The notes under the pieces are model-generated. The model was given only the letters and a program-made list of their open reading frames with translations, did no database searches and had not been told where the DNA came from. Positions 24,111-36,340 of a DNA stretch of 64,000 nt are shown piece after piece; the stretch's first letter is position 1, and each line of letters begins with the position of its first letter. The translations under genes and the position numbers were made by a program. This stretch comes from Morinoia aosen (taxonomy: Eukaryota; Arthropoda; Malacostraca; Amphipoda; Talitridae), in assembly GCA_030386875.1 (NCBI GenBank), contig CM059562.1:74019595-74083594 (forward strand), read 5' to 3'.

Positions 24111-26645
24111 AACGGTCTCCTGCATGCTTTCAAATGAACCAATGACTGAGCATGACGTTTAAATTACGATTTTACTTGCTGTTAGCGCGAGGAAATTGAT
24201 GGAATAAAAATTTACGCCTGCTTGCATAGATCTGGACGTTCAGTTAATGAATTCAATTTGCATTTCATTACGTGGTGGACATTTCGGTAAAAAAAGTAAA
24301 GCAGAGCAAAAATTTAATATTTTTAAGCCTGCACACCTCAACTTGAAGTTAAATGTTCATTTATGGTTTTGAATTCGGTATGAAAGCAATTTTCAAAGCG
24401 CTGATGCCGTGAAAATTTGTTCTACGAAGTATCAACTGTGCTGCGTTTAGGAAACTTTCACTTGATTGCTTTCGAACGTCTATGGCAAAGTTTTAACTGA
24501 ATATCTATCGAGCGAAAGTGTTAGCAATTTCTGCTCACAGGTGTGTAAAATCGTTAGGAATATAGACAATTATTCATGTGTTCGGAACTTGAGCATGCAG
24601 CTTTTGTGCTACATTGCATGGGTGTAGTAACTTTTAAAATTCCCTTGGCGTGTGCAAATGAAAGTTATCGCTACTTTTGAAGAAATTAAGTTTAAGTAGT
24701 GGAGCATAAATAATACTCTTGAATAAAGAATTTCTTCAACAAAAGAATAAAAATTTCTCGGTTTCCCTAAGATAAAAATATAGTAATAAAAACTTACCGA
24801 CGCAAAAATCTCGTGTATGAACGAAATTCAATTTCCGAAATCCATCCATGCCATCAACGTTTCGGTCTCCAACTTCTGCGAGTTAAAGTAGCATTAGCTA
24901 AGTTCAAACAAACATTAGTTGCCATATTCTTCCTGAGTCAGCATTAACGGCTCATTTTCAGCAACATTATCCTCAAAAATTGCGCGTAAGGAATGTGATC
25001 TGGTGGAAAAAGCAAAAGGATCGGACAAGAGGGCATTTTCTTATCATCCAACTGCAGACAAAGCAGGGATACGGTTCGTTACTTTGGAGGATGCTATTTT
25101 TACACAGATATATTCTACAGCGCAGAACTACTTTCGTTTTCGTTTTGTGTGGTTAAAATGCTGAATAGAAAATTTTCAAATAAAATTTGATTCAAATTTA
25201 CAGGTTTTGGCCCATATAAGTCAGTCTGACAACTTTGCTGCATTTAAAAGTGAACAGGTCCATTTTCCATCGCAGATAAAGTTCTGATAGATCAAATCAA
25301 GTCAGTTCCGTAGAGTCAACGTCAGATCTTTGTTTACTGTTTTGATATTCTTCGTCCGCGTCAACTCTATGCATTTGAAGGCGGAGAGTGAAAGACAAAC
25401 TAGAGCGACGCCTCTTTGATCAAAGGGAAGTACGTTGTGATTCTGGAAAGTTTGGCAACCATAAAGTCTGAACGTCCGATGGTCACGAATAGACCAGAAC
25501 AATAATTATATCTCAATGTTAAAGCACCACGAAATGTCCAAATGATGACCACAAATACGCTTATGAACATAAAGATAAAAAGGTCAGTAAAAATCTTAAT
25601 CCCTTTGTGTGATGTATTCCTTTGAATATAATTGTATACAATTATGAAAGCATGTTCGCATCAACAGCTAAGGAGAAAAAAAGAAAGGATCTAATAGCGT
25701 GGCGACATTGGATGTAAATGCCCAGGGGTAAAGGAAATCTTTATGACAAATAATTCAAATATTTTGCCGACTCATGAAAGTTTTTTTTCCTCGTTTCGCA
25801 TGAAAAGACTATAATCTCTACTTGGGAATAAATAACTTGCTACGATATTTGTTAGTTTTGCGTGAATAAAAAATGAGGTTTCATTGCACAGCATTTCATT
25901 TCTTGAGATTAGAATTCCTCAATTTGTGACGTGCGATAATTGGCACGAGGCTCGAGTTCCCTCTCCGTTGCCTCGCCGTTGCCTCATTTTCTCGATGCAA
26001 GGTATCAGGCAGCGCGCACTTGCAGGCTCAATCTTGCAGTTTCATGCATAACAAACTCAGAAGCCCTAAAGTAAGTCATTAATTCCGTTGAAAGGGCAAT
26101 GATTTCCCATCGGAGTGATCTTGCTGCATTTGGCCTCCTGCCGGCAATGCGCCGCAGCGTCTCGTCTTTTGTTCCGTCCTTGACGTTACTTCAACGCCGG
26201 AAAAATAACCTCGCGAAGAAATTTTTCGCATCCGCGGTGACAGAGTCGCGTAATAATTAAGAAAAGTCACGGGCAAAAAGGCAAGTTTATCAAGCGGGGC
26301 TCTCGACAGCTGCTGTGGCGCAAGTGGTGCGGCTGCCGCTATTAGAAAACGCTTCTTTTTATTCTGCGGCCGTGGAGACTGACGTGTTGTGTCAGCTAAG
26401 GGGATCTGTTTGGTGGAGACAAACCCACTTCAACTGCTGTAGGAGTTCTTGCTAGCAGAGACAGACCTACTCGATAGCACAGAGGCAGTTTTGTTCAGTT
26501 AAGTTACCTAGTCCAGGCACGGCGGGAGTCATATTTAGTAAACTAATCCAGAGACAGTGGGAGTACTGTAAAGAAAAGACATTTCTACTTCAAGGTGCCA
26601 TTACAGTTCTATTTACTAGATGCATACCTATCACCATGGCACAAC
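24111..26645. other. Unannotated AT-rich sequence
   Basis: About 2.5 kb with no recognised gene. 25,930-26,360 is GC-richer but carries no supported frame. Confidence 0.5.
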
Positions 26646-26760
26646 GGTAGTTTTGTTTAGTACAGATAGACGTTTTGTACGGCACAGAGGTAGTTTTGTT
26701 TAGTACAGACAGACGTTTTGAATGGCCCAGAGGTAGTTTTGTTTATTACACAGACCAACC
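26646..26760. repeat. Tandem repeat, 43-bp unit, about three copies
   Basis: ggtagttttgtttagtaca occurs at 26,646 and 26,689, with a variant at 26,732, each followed by gacagacgttttg or similar. Weaker related phrases (cagttttgttcagtt near 26,490) suggest a longer decayed array from about 26,400. Confidence 0.85.
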
Positions 26761-27000
26761 CGAGGGGATGTGGGAGTTATAGTTTGTGGAGACACTTCCA
26801 CTTTCTGCGATGTGAGAGTTCTATTTAATGACGACAGATACATGCGTGCGTCGAACATAACTTATTTTGTAGAGAAAAAATGTCTTATTCCATGATGGGA
26901 CTTTTTTTCGAAGTACATACCGCAATCACCGTGAGAAGCTCACTCGAAGATACTGTTGGAAGACCACCATCTGAGGAGTCTGTTTTAGGGCAAGACTCCA

Positions 27001-27104
27001 CAGTCTATCTTTTTCGCTGCCGGCATGCATGTTTTTCACCGCCCAAGTAATTAAATCGCTTAGGCGGCGAAAAACATGCATGCTCCGGCGAAAAAATTAG
27101 ACTG
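27001..27104. repeat. Inverted repeat with 43-bp arms and 19-base loop
   Basis: The left arm (27,001-27,043) begins cagtctatctttttcgc and ends gtttttcaccgcc. The right arm (27,063-27,104) is its imperfect reverse complement, sharing gcatgcatg, cgaaaaac and the outer agactg. It could be a small foldback element or a structured RNA. No target-site duplication was found. Confidence 0.85.
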
Positions 27105-27530
27105 GGTCAAGAGTGACGTGTGTATCACCATTTGGAAGAGACATGTTCACTGTAAGTTGAGTGAGAAATTGATGTAAGATGAAATACAAACCGAAGAGTG
27201 ACTCGCGTGAATATCAAGTGATGATAAAATGGCAATAAGCGTGGGCTTTAGTTCGAACTAAATTAGAAATAAGAGGAAGAATTAAATTAATATATTACTT
27301 AATAGCAATTGACGAATTTTTCTACGGTGTCATATTGTGGAAGAAGACTTCTGACCAATTCGAGGTACAACGAACTTTCTTTGTTTCTAATATAGATTGT
27401 CGTATACATGCTTATGGTAAAAAATTCAATTGTACGAGTCTCTCAGACCTGTTTGAAATGGTATTTTGTGTGACCTACTACTTAGCACTAGCCTACCTAA
27501 TACTTATCTACCTACTATTTAGCACTAGCT

Positions 27531-29046
27531 GTATGACTACTGGCTTGTATAACTCAGCTTGTATGACCATTATCCTGTATTACTTGTGTGACCACTGGAC
27601 TGTATTATAACTCAACTTGTGTGACCACTGGCTTGTATAACTCAACTTTATTGACCACTGGCTTGTATAACTCAACTTTAATGACCACTGGACTGTATAA
27701 CTCCACTTGTGTGACCACTGTCTTGTATAACTCAACTTTAATGACCACTGGACTGTATAACTCCACTTGTGTGACCACTGTCTTGTATAACTCAACTTTA
27801 ATGACCACTGGACTGTATAACTCCACTTGTGTGACCACTGTCTTGTATAACTCAACTTTAATGACCACTGGACTGTATTAATTCACTTGTGTGACCACTG
27901 TCTTGTATAACTCAACTTTTCTGACCACTGGACTGTTTAACTCCACTTGTGTGACCACTGGACTGCATAACTCCACTTGTGTGACCACTGGACTGTATAA
28001 CTCAACTTTTATGACCACTGGACTGTATAACTCCACTTGTGTGACTACTGGACTGTATAACTCAACTTTTATAACCACTGGACTGTATAACTCCACTTGT
28101 GTGACCACTGGACTGTATAACTCAACTTTTATGACCACTGGACTGTATAACTCCACTTGTGTGACCAGTGGACTGAATAACTCCACTTGAGTGACCACTG
28201 GACTGTATAACTCCACTTGTGTGACCACTGTCTTGTATAACTCAACTTTAATGACCACTGGACTATATAACTCCACTTATGTGACCACTGTCTTGTATAA
28301 CTCAACTTTTATGACCACTGGACTGTATAACTCCACTTGTGTGACCACTGGACTGTATAACTCCACTTTTATGACCACTGGACTGTATAACTCCACTTGT
28401 GTGACCACTGGACTGAATAACTCCACTTGAGTGACCACTGGACTGTATAACTCCACTTGTGTGACTACTGGACTGTATAACTCAACTTTTATAACCACTG
28501 GACTGTATAACTCCACTTGTGTGACCACTGGACTGTATAACTCAACTTTTATGACCACTGGACTGTATAACTCCACTTGTGTGACCACTGGACTGTATAA
28601 CTCAACTTTTATGACCACTGGACTGTATAACTCCACTTGTGTGACCACTGGACTGTATAACTCAACTTTTATGACCACTGGACTGTATAACTCAACTTGT
28701 GTGACCACTGGACTGTATGACTCAACTTTCATGACCAATGGGCTTTATAACTCAACTTGTGTGACCACTGGCTTGTATAAATCAACTTGTGTGACCACTA
28801 GTTTGCATAACTCAACTTTTATGACCAATTGGCTGTATAACTCGACTTGTGTGACCACTGGTATGTATAAATCAACTTGTGTGACCACTAGTTTGTATAA
28901 CTCAACTTGTGTGAGCACTGGCTTGTATAACTCAACTTGTGTGACCACTGGTTTGTATAAATCAACTTGTGTGACCACTAGTTTGTATAACTCCACTTGT
29001 GTGAGCACTGGCTTGTATAACTCAACTTGTGTGACCACTGGCGTGC
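27531..29046. repeat. Minisatellite, 30-bp unit with 60-bp alternation, about 50 copies
   Basis: The unit runs gactgtataactccacttg then tgtgaccactg. In much of the array a unit with acttgtgtgacc alternates with one carrying acttttatgacc or actttaatgacc, giving a 60-bp higher-order repeat. Because 30 is divisible by 3, both strands show long frames reading a repeating decapeptide (TTGLYNSTCV on plus, SPVVTQVELY on minus). These frames are broken into pieces by stops and have no proper start context, so I do not call a protein. Confidence 0.97.
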
Positions 29047-29487
29047 ATAGTCGAGCAGGTATAAAATGTAATAACTTCCGCTACTGCTGTACCACTCTGC
29101 TGTAGAAGTTGTGAACTAAAATGACGCAACAACTCAAACGCAGACTGTATTTACGTATTTTTCTTTCAGAAAATTACGGCAGCAAATCTATCATTCTCAC
29201 GAAGGATCAGAAATGTGCTTTCAATAAATTTGGTTGGATAGATGTTCAACTCACGAGAAAAAACAGCCAAACAATGTAAAAAATCACTCGCTAAAATGCA
29301 AAAAAGTTAGTAAATCACTAACGATCATTCGTTCCAAATTCGGCTCCTGGAAGGCATTTTTAAGTAATTCGATTGTTACAGTTACTGTATTTCAATTGCT
29401 ACTTCGCACTTCATTCCAACACAAAGTGCGCTTTACAGAATCCACGTCTTCGTTGAGTGAAACTTTTTCTTTCGAAAGTTTCTGCAA
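29047..29487. other. Unannotated sequence
   Basis: No recognised gene. Low-quality frames only. Confidence 0.45.
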
Positions 29488-29527
29488 ATGTTACGACATA
29501 AATACGTATGTTACGACATAGATACGT
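29488..29527. repeat. 20-bp tandem duplication
   Basis: atgttacgacataaatacgt (29,488-29,507) is followed directly by the same sequence with one a-to-g change. Confidence 0.9.
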
Positions 29528-29818
29528 AGAGAGGATAGGCAAGCAACCGGCTCCAGAGTCGACGCAGCGCAACATACCGAGAGGCATAGGAAGGTGTGAC
29601 GTACATACGTACATCAGGAGCAAGGAGGAGTACGTATAGGGGGAAGAGGCTGGATTGAAAAGCTAGTGCGCTAAATTGCATACAGAATAAGACGAGGGCA
29701 ACTTGAATACATAGCACAGAAAACAGTGGGTTAAAAATTGAATTTCATATGAGTAAGAAATCAGGGGTTTCTGGGTTTATTTTAGAGATATATGCGTAGC
29801 AATATTGTGAGGTAAGGG

Positions 29819-29950
29819 ACACGTCAGTATAGGGAGGTGACGCTTGAGGGTTAGCCAATCGCAAAACGCTACGTCACTTTCAGTTTTCGCGGGTGTAGCA
29901 AAGCCCAAGGAGCGCATTCTTTGTTCGAGGGAAGGTATATATAAAGGAAG
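29819..29950 (+). promoter_or_regulatory. Candidate RNA polymerase II promoter
   Basis: A strong TATA box (tatataaa, 29,938-29,945) lies about 80 bp downstream of a CCAAT box (agccaatc, CCAAT at 29,855-29,859). CRE-like acgtca motifs occur at about 29,821 and 29,871. This arrangement of elements is typical of metazoan promoters. It could equally be the promoter of an unrecognised mobile element. No transcription data support it. Confidence 0.4.
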
Positions 29951-29969
29951 GAGTAGGGTAACCGATCTT

Positions 29970-31026
29970 TTTTGCTGTGGCCTGGTGCGAGACAAGATGT
30001 AGGGATACGAGTTCTTCGAGGGGGAGGTGAGATATTGTTCTTTGTTCTTTGAAGATTCTCATGCAGCTTATTAAATTTGTGTTCGTAAAAAGAGTGGAGT
30101 GATTCAAGTAGAAATGGTTGACAATTTTTATTGCAATTGAAGTTTTTTCTAGGTGGGGCGTAGTGATTTTCATTGTTAACATTGAAATTCGTTCTTTGGG
30201 TTTTCATTTTAGATTATTCTCGAATTGTTCTCGTGTTTAGAGCTTCACCTTAATGTGGGGAATGAAGGAATTATTACATTATTTCTTAAAGGGAAATCAA
30301 ATATGTTCGTGTTTTTTTTTATTATTGAAGTGCAGGCTTGATGGTTTTCATGTAACTCATCCCGAAACAGAGTGCTTTGTGATTTGTTTTGTAAAGCGGG
30401 GTGAAATAATCCAATTATTCTCAGAGGGAAAATGAATATATATATTTTATGATTGTTTTTGAGATTAAAGGGGAGTAAATTTAGTTCAATCAATTTGAAA
30501 TAGCTGTATCACAGGGAATAAAGACTTAAGCGAAACTAGGCACTTAATATTATCCTTGTTCCCAGGAGGGGTCGGGTGTTTGAGTGTGGAGCGGCTTGGA
30601 GTTTTCAACGATGTGGGCTAGGCAACTCCGGGTTTCAGAGCAACCTGACTATATGGCGCTCACCAAGCTGAAGTGCCAGAGCCTACTGCCTACCAGTCAC
30701 ACTGAGAGGGAAGTCATGCAAGCAGCAGAGCTTAGGAAAGGTTCAGGCTCTCTGAAATTTAAGAAGAGCTTGGGGTTATGCCTTTGAAACGCTTCGTTCA
30801 GAACGATTAAGGGAAATCATGGATAATAGGCCATGGGTGACTGTGCTTCTCTCTTCCGCGCGCGCTGCGATTGCCTAGGATTGTGTAGGATATGTTTCTT
30901 GCTAGTGTGTGGTGTTGGCGTTACAAGGTGCGCGCGCCAGTAACTTTCGCTAATATTGTGTGAACAAATTTCTCATGCCAATCACGTGTTCATTAGCTAA
31001 CTCGAAATAAAGTAATCAATAATGTA
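29970..31026 (+). other. Candidate spliced transcription unit
   Basis: Downstream of the TATA box the order of signals is: an expected start near 29,970; a minimal atg-tag upstream frame at 29,997-30,002; a good splice donor (gag|gtgaga, intron from 30,027); a pyrimidine-rich acceptor (ccttgttcccag, AG at 30,564-30,565); an ORF at 30,611-30,787; and aataaa near 31,006. The model would be a short non-coding first exon, an intron of about 540 bp and a second exon of about 460 bp. It is assembled from signals alone and I recognise no homologue. Confidence 0.3.
30611..30787 (+). CDS. Unrecognised 58-aa ORF in candidate exon 2
   Basis: Opens with ATG (MWARQLRVSEQPDY...) and ends at TGA. The product would be small, basic and soluble with no signal peptide, membrane segment or motif that I recognise. 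I list it only because it is the first ATG-initiated frame downstream of a plausible splice acceptor and precedes a poly(A) signal. It may be non-coding. Confidence 0.2.
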   Translation: MWARQLRVSEQPDYMALTKLKCQSLLPTSHTEREVMQAAELRKGSGSLKFKKSLGLCL

Positions 31027-31694
31027 CCATTAACTGAGTGTTTCATTTTCCCATGTTGAACTGAGGTATTGGTGTTAGTGAGCAGATCAGTGGTTACTTT
31101 CTCTATTTTTCCAACTGTTCTACCATTTCCTTTTTCTGTGTTTTCTGCTCTGTGTTTTTCATTTCCTCTTTTACTATGAGGTTTCGATTCCTCACTACGA
31201 ATGTGGATGAGGCACCAGCCTCGTCCTCATTTCATGACACAAACTTTCATGACTGCAGCGTTTGAGAGCATGATACAGCAGACTAACTTTAAATATACAA
31301 CTGATGATAGAACCTGAAAAAATTTTGGTTTGAATTGTCTGAAATATTCGTTTAGCGCCGAAACTGGCAAAGCGAGTTGCTGGCACCGTAGCAATATCTA
31401 TAAATAATGACACACCTTCGACCGCCTTCATGAGTTGTACGAACACAAAGACTTCCGTCGGACACACACCTGCATAACAAACACTTATGAAGCAAGCTTA
31501 TTGTTTACCGTGACGGTTTTCCTTCGACAAAAAGATAATAGAAAGCTGATCGAATAATATTGATGAAACTGGAGCCTTTTTTTGCTCCGCGGTAGTCATT
31601 GTAGTGAGACCGCTCAGTGCGGTCATGTTACTCGGCTGGTGAGTTTCTAGAGATTAGATCTTATCGAGTGGACTGCTTTTTCATCCCTCGGTGG
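31027..31694. other. Unannotated sequence
   Basis: No supported feature. The 90-codon minus-strand frame at 31,195-31,467 is not recognisable. Confidence 0.45.
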
Positions 31695-31820
31695 ATGGTG
31701 AGGGGATTTTCAGAATGCGGGTGACCCTACCGGGGATTCCTGAAAGGATTTCTACAATGCAAGTGTCCCACCGGTGGTCACTGAGGGGATTTCCAGAATA
31801 CAAGTGACCTTCGGAGGTCA
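31695..31820. repeat. Degenerate tandem repeat, about 40-bp unit
   Basis: aggggattttcagaatgc, aaggatttctacaatgc and aggggatttccagaatac follow each other at about 31,701, 31,744 and 31,783, each with gtgacc or gtgtccc downstream. Confidence 0.75.
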
Positions 31821-32514
31821 CAGACTGAATTTCTACATATACTTGAAGATAGTCAAATGAAGGCACTTTATACTCAGTATTTTATTCATTTTAATGTTAA
31901 AAACAAAAATTGAGTTCAAATCAAACCAAAGTATATAGAGTGCTAAGTTTGATGTTTGAGCTTCTCGCGCTACGAAGAAGATGGCTCACGGTCAAAACGC
32001 TGTCAGTCAGAGCGTGCAGGTCGTGCGCTTCGATGATAGTAACCTCAAATTTGATGGAGCAGAAAATGAAATTTCACTCTCCGGAACATAAAAAATAAAT
32101 TTTTGCGTACAAATATAGTCTATGGTTAAATATGCCGGTAAAGACAAATTTCTCAGCGCTGCCACTTAGAAAAAGCAGTTTTCAATAGTTGTCATCTCCT
32201 TAAATGTACTATTTAACACAAATCAACCAGTGTAATATTTCGTTCTCGATTCTGTTAAGTGTTTGCAAAGTCATTGGGCGAATTTTTAACTTACATCAAA
32301 ATAGACTGAAATCCCTTACTTTCTCAAACAAAAGTCCACATGTTCTGAAAACTTTGAAATATTTCATGTCCTTTCGTTTAATTTACAATTATTTAGCATG
32401 TTTTGTGCAATAAAAAAAATGTGCAGGTGCTACTGAGCTAGAATGAGTCCCTTGAAATCAGAACATCGATGACTTCACTGATGGAAGCGGCGTGTAGTGA
32501 GCCCTGCTACATAT
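31821..32514. other. Unannotated AT-rich sequence
   Basis: No supported gene. Confidence 0.45.
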
Positions 32515-33668
32515 GTGGCTCTGTAGCCCAGTATGTACTCAACTTTGTAGCTCTGTAGCCCAGTATGTACTCAACTTTGTAGCTCTGTAGCCCAGTATGT
32601 ACTCAACTTTGTAGCTCTGTAGCCCAGTATGTACTCAACTTTGTAGCTCTGTAGCCCAGTATGTACTCAACTTTGTAGCTCTGTAGTCCAGTATGTACTC
32701 AACTTTGTAGGTCTGTGGTCCAGTATGTACTCAACTTTGTAGCTCTGTAGTCCAGTATGTACTCAACTATGTAGCTCTGTAGCCCAGTATGTACTCAACT
32801 TTGTAGCTCTGTAGTCCAGTATGTACTCAACTTTGTAGCTCTGTAGTCCAGTATGTACTCAACTTTGTAGCTCTGTAGTCCAGTATGTACTCAACTTTGT
32901 AGTTCTGTAGCCCAGTATGTACTCAACTTTGTAGCTCTGTAGCCCAGTATGTACTCAACTTTGTAGCTCTGTAGCCCAGTATGTACTCAACTTTGTAGGT
33001 CTGTGGTCCAGTATGTACTCAACTTTGTAGGTCTGTGGTCCAGTATGTACTCAACTTTGTAGCTCTGTTGTCCAGTATGTACTCAACTTTGTAGCTCTGT
33101 AGTCCAGTATGTACTCAACTTTGTAGCTCTGTAGCCCAGTATGTACTCAACTTTGTAGCTCTTTAGTCCAGTATGTACTCAACTTTGTAGTTCTGTAGCC
33201 CAGTATGTACTCAACTTTGTAGCTCTGAAGTCCAGTATGTACTCAACTTTGTATCTCTGTAGCCCAGTATGTACTCAACTTTGTAGCTCTTTAGTCCAGT
33301 ATGTACTCAACTTTGTAGCTCTTTAGTCCAGTATGTACTCAACTTTGTAGTTCTGTAGCCCAGTATGTACTCAACTTTGTAGCTCTGAAGTCCAGTATGT
33401 ACTCAACTTTGTAGTTCTGTAGCCCAGTATGTACTCAACTTTGTAGCTCTTTAGTCCAGTATGTACTCAACTTTGTAGTTCTGTAGCCCAGTATGTACTG
33501 AACTTTGTAGCTCTGAAGTCCAGTATGTACTCAACTTTGTAGCTCTGTAGCCCAGTATGTACTCAACTTTGTAGCTCTTTAGTCCAGTATGTACTCAACT
33601 TTGTAGCTCTGAAGTCCAGTATGTACTCAACTTTGTAGCTCTTTAGTCCAGTACTTACCTAACTTTCT
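32515..33668. repeat. Minisatellite, 32-bp unit, about 36 copies
   Basis: The unit is gtagctctgtagcccagtat followed by gtactcaacttt. Variants at two or three sites (gcccag/gtccag, ctctgtag/ctctttag/ctctgaag) are shuffled along the array; almost no indels are seen, so the phase is strict. Confidence 0.98.
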
Positions 33669-34793
33669 CATTGCTAGATCTGTCACTCGCAAGCATAAGT
33701 GATCAATGGTTTATTATCTGAATTAAAAGTAGCATTCATTGTTCACTACACCAGTGGGTTATTACAATTAAAGCTGGTACTTGGAGCTTGCGTTTATGAC
33801 TTTTAAAATATAAAAAAATTGATTAATCAAGTGATTTTGACGTCATAGAGAACTTTGTACCAACTCTGACATCTTGAAGAATGTGTCACTCCTACCGCAG
33901 AGATTTGAGACTGACTCAAACGTCACTAATGACTGGCAGGCTGAGGCCGGAGGAAATCCTCGTCGCTTCAAAACAATCAAAGAATCTCATCTTCCCGAAA
34001 CTGCTTTTTGCCAAATCTTTTACTCCAAAATAAAAATAAGAGTTTCTTGTAAATGCCAGCAAAACTTTTCTGGGGACTAAAGAACTTGAGCTTTCTTTGG
34101 TCGTCTCTGAAAGTTAGCCCACGGAATCTAACCGCGTAAGTCCGTTGTCCACATTTTGCCAGTCCCGCTCATAGCGGTAAAAGAATTCTTCTGAGGTAAT
34201 TTTACAGAATTTCTTCAGCAGTCACAAGCATACCTGCTGTGTGTCTAGGGAACCGTATAAATATTTAATGGAATGCTCAACGATGCCATCAAGTGTAATA
34301 GCAATTCTCAGGACTCCTAAGACTAAAATCAGGATGCCAGGGATCGTGAAATTCCCGCTAAAATCTCCTCAGTCGCATTTCACAATCTCGATCACGGAAC
34401 TTCAAACGCAGGAGGAGTTCCTTTGAAGCGCAATAATGAAATTCAATTCATTTAGCTGGGCTGTAATAAAGTTTCCCTTTAGAATGGAATAAGAGGCACA
34501 AAGCCTCTAGAAGCATAACGAAGAGGAATGAGCTCTTCTAAAGAACTTTCTGGCTTCGCACCTGCTAAGAGCCGCTATCATTGTGATCAGATTAAAGCCT
34601 ATTTGCTTTAATTTATGACTGCATTTGAAGTTTTCCATTCTTTCTCGTGTTTGTACGATCTTACATAATTTTTGAAAGCAAAAATGTTCTGTTGGTTTGA
34701 GATATATACGAATGCACTTATGCTTGTCCATGAACTGTATGGATGATTCAGAAAAGTAAGAATAATTTTAACCCGTCCTTTTGTTCATTGTAT
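33669..34793. other. Unannotated sequence
   Basis: No recognised gene. Short frames at 33,874-34,080 and 34,241-34,426 carry no family features. Confidence 0.45.
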
Positions 34794-34980
34794 TCGGTGG
34801 CACAGCGGTTAAGGGATCGGACTTGTATATTGGAGTCGCGGGTTCGTATCCCGGCGCTGGCGCTGCGATTTTCCCCGTTGGGTATAAGGGAAAAGCTCAA
34901 GCACAATACCCCACTCAACCCAGGTGTCGGAAATGGGTACCGGCTTTACGGGGGTACCGTCATGGTGTTCTATATATAGT
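34794..34980 (+). mobile_element. tRNA-derived SINE
   Basis: The 5' part resembles a tRNA gene with an A box (tggcacagcgg, 34,798-34,808) and a B box (ggttcgtatcc, 34,841-34,851) spaced as in tRNA genes. A four-pair T stem (cggg/cccg) surrounds the B box. The acceptor and anticodon stems do not form a proper cloverleaf, so this is a tRNA-like SINE head, not a functional tRNA. The body continues through a GC-rich tRNA-unrelated part (ggggtaccgtcatgg). The 3' end is uncertain and no poly(A) tail is evident. Confidence 0.75.
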
Positions 34981-35780
34981 GTTAGTTATAAGACATTTGA
35001 AAAACCAATGCTAAGATCATTTGTATCAGGCTTGATTGGAAATAAAGCATCCCAAAGATGCCGATGCTTGTTTGTTTTTGTTTATTCAAAGGATCTTAAC
35101 TTGATACTTGCGTCGTAGAGCTATGTAATAATATTTTTTTCAAATGTACAAAAATGAGGTTAGATTCATTGGATTCCCATAAGCTATAGAATGACTGGTA
35201 TTGCAGTGCTAGAAAAAAAGTAAATGAAAAATGGATGCATTCCGATTGCTTTCAACTTTATAAATATTTTCTGAATATTTTTCATATGTGTTTATTCAAA
35301 GACGAAACACCAGTTTAATCAACTCCCTTCTGTTAAAATTGTAAACTTTAGTTCTTGCAGACTTTGCAAGGTGAGCCTGTTTGAGGTCATAAGTAGCCTT
35401 TTTATAACATACGTATCTCACGATGGTCTGCTTCATATTCACACTTTAAAATTCTCTTCTCTTGTCTCATTAATATGTAGTGTGCACTATGGCTCAAAAT
35501 TCAGAAAATTACTAAGCCATCAAATCAACTTCCACTTTATTTCCTAAACCAAGTGAAATTATTTTCAGCATTACTTGTAGCTCTGTGTTACAATTGCATT
35601 TTGCTTTGAAATCACTGTAGAATTAGAGCTTTTAACGTGGGAGTGAGGGAGTGAAATGGGACCTCATTGAGAAGAAAAGACTTCTCCATTACTTTCTTGC
35701 TTCGTGTTCTACCTCACCTAAGGAGCCGCTTGCTCTGGAAAATGAACCGTGAAGAAACGGGAAACGAACCAAGGAAATTT
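34981..35780. other. Unannotated AT-rich sequence
   Basis: No supported feature. Confidence 0.45.
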
Positions 35781-35983
35781 TCACTCTAAGTGCAACACTC
35801 CGGCGATACATTTCACCCGATTCAGCAAGTGACATGTGTAGTGCTGTTGACGAGTTCTTCCCCGAATTGATTTGCAATGGATCACTCAAAGTGGAACACT
35901 CCACTGTTACTCTTTACACGATACAGTAAGTGACTTGTGTAGTGCAGTTAACAAGTTCTTCAATGAACTTTATTTGCAATAGA
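35781..35983. repeat. Imperfect tandem duplication, 101-bp unit
   Basis: tcactctaagtgcaacactc (35,781) recurs as tcactcaaagtggaacactc (35,882). gtgtagtgctgttgacgagt and gtgtagtgcagttaacaagt keep the same spacing. Confidence 0.85.
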
Positions 35984-36340
35984 CCTTTTTCTCTCGCTTC
36001 CAAAAACTGCAAGTGAATCATATTAATTGGTTTGACTTGAACGACAGTCAAGAGATGATACGTATACTCAAAACTAGGGAGCCCAAACCACGCTGGTAAT
36101 TAACAAAATACAACCACTGTGTGCGTATACAAACAGTGATGAAGAGTATGTTCATGAATATGTTTATCTCACTTCCAGGAACTAATTTTTATAATTCACT
36201 ATTTTCCACCCGGTTTAAAATTGACCAAATATTGTTGGAAAATAGAGAGGGTGTTGCGCTCCCCCAAATATTATTTGCTCGGTGGCTCTGCGCTGCTTCC
36301 AGACATCGTTGATCACGCTGACGTACGATATCGAACGTTG

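Noticed and set aside
27531-29105. Secreted-looking Thr/Asn repeat protein
   Set aside because: Frames on both strands follow from a 30-bp repeat, are broken by stops every few units, and have no stable start.
34798-34870. Functional tRNA gene
   Set aside because: A and B boxes are present, but the acceptor and anticodon stems do not pair properly. A SINE head fits better.
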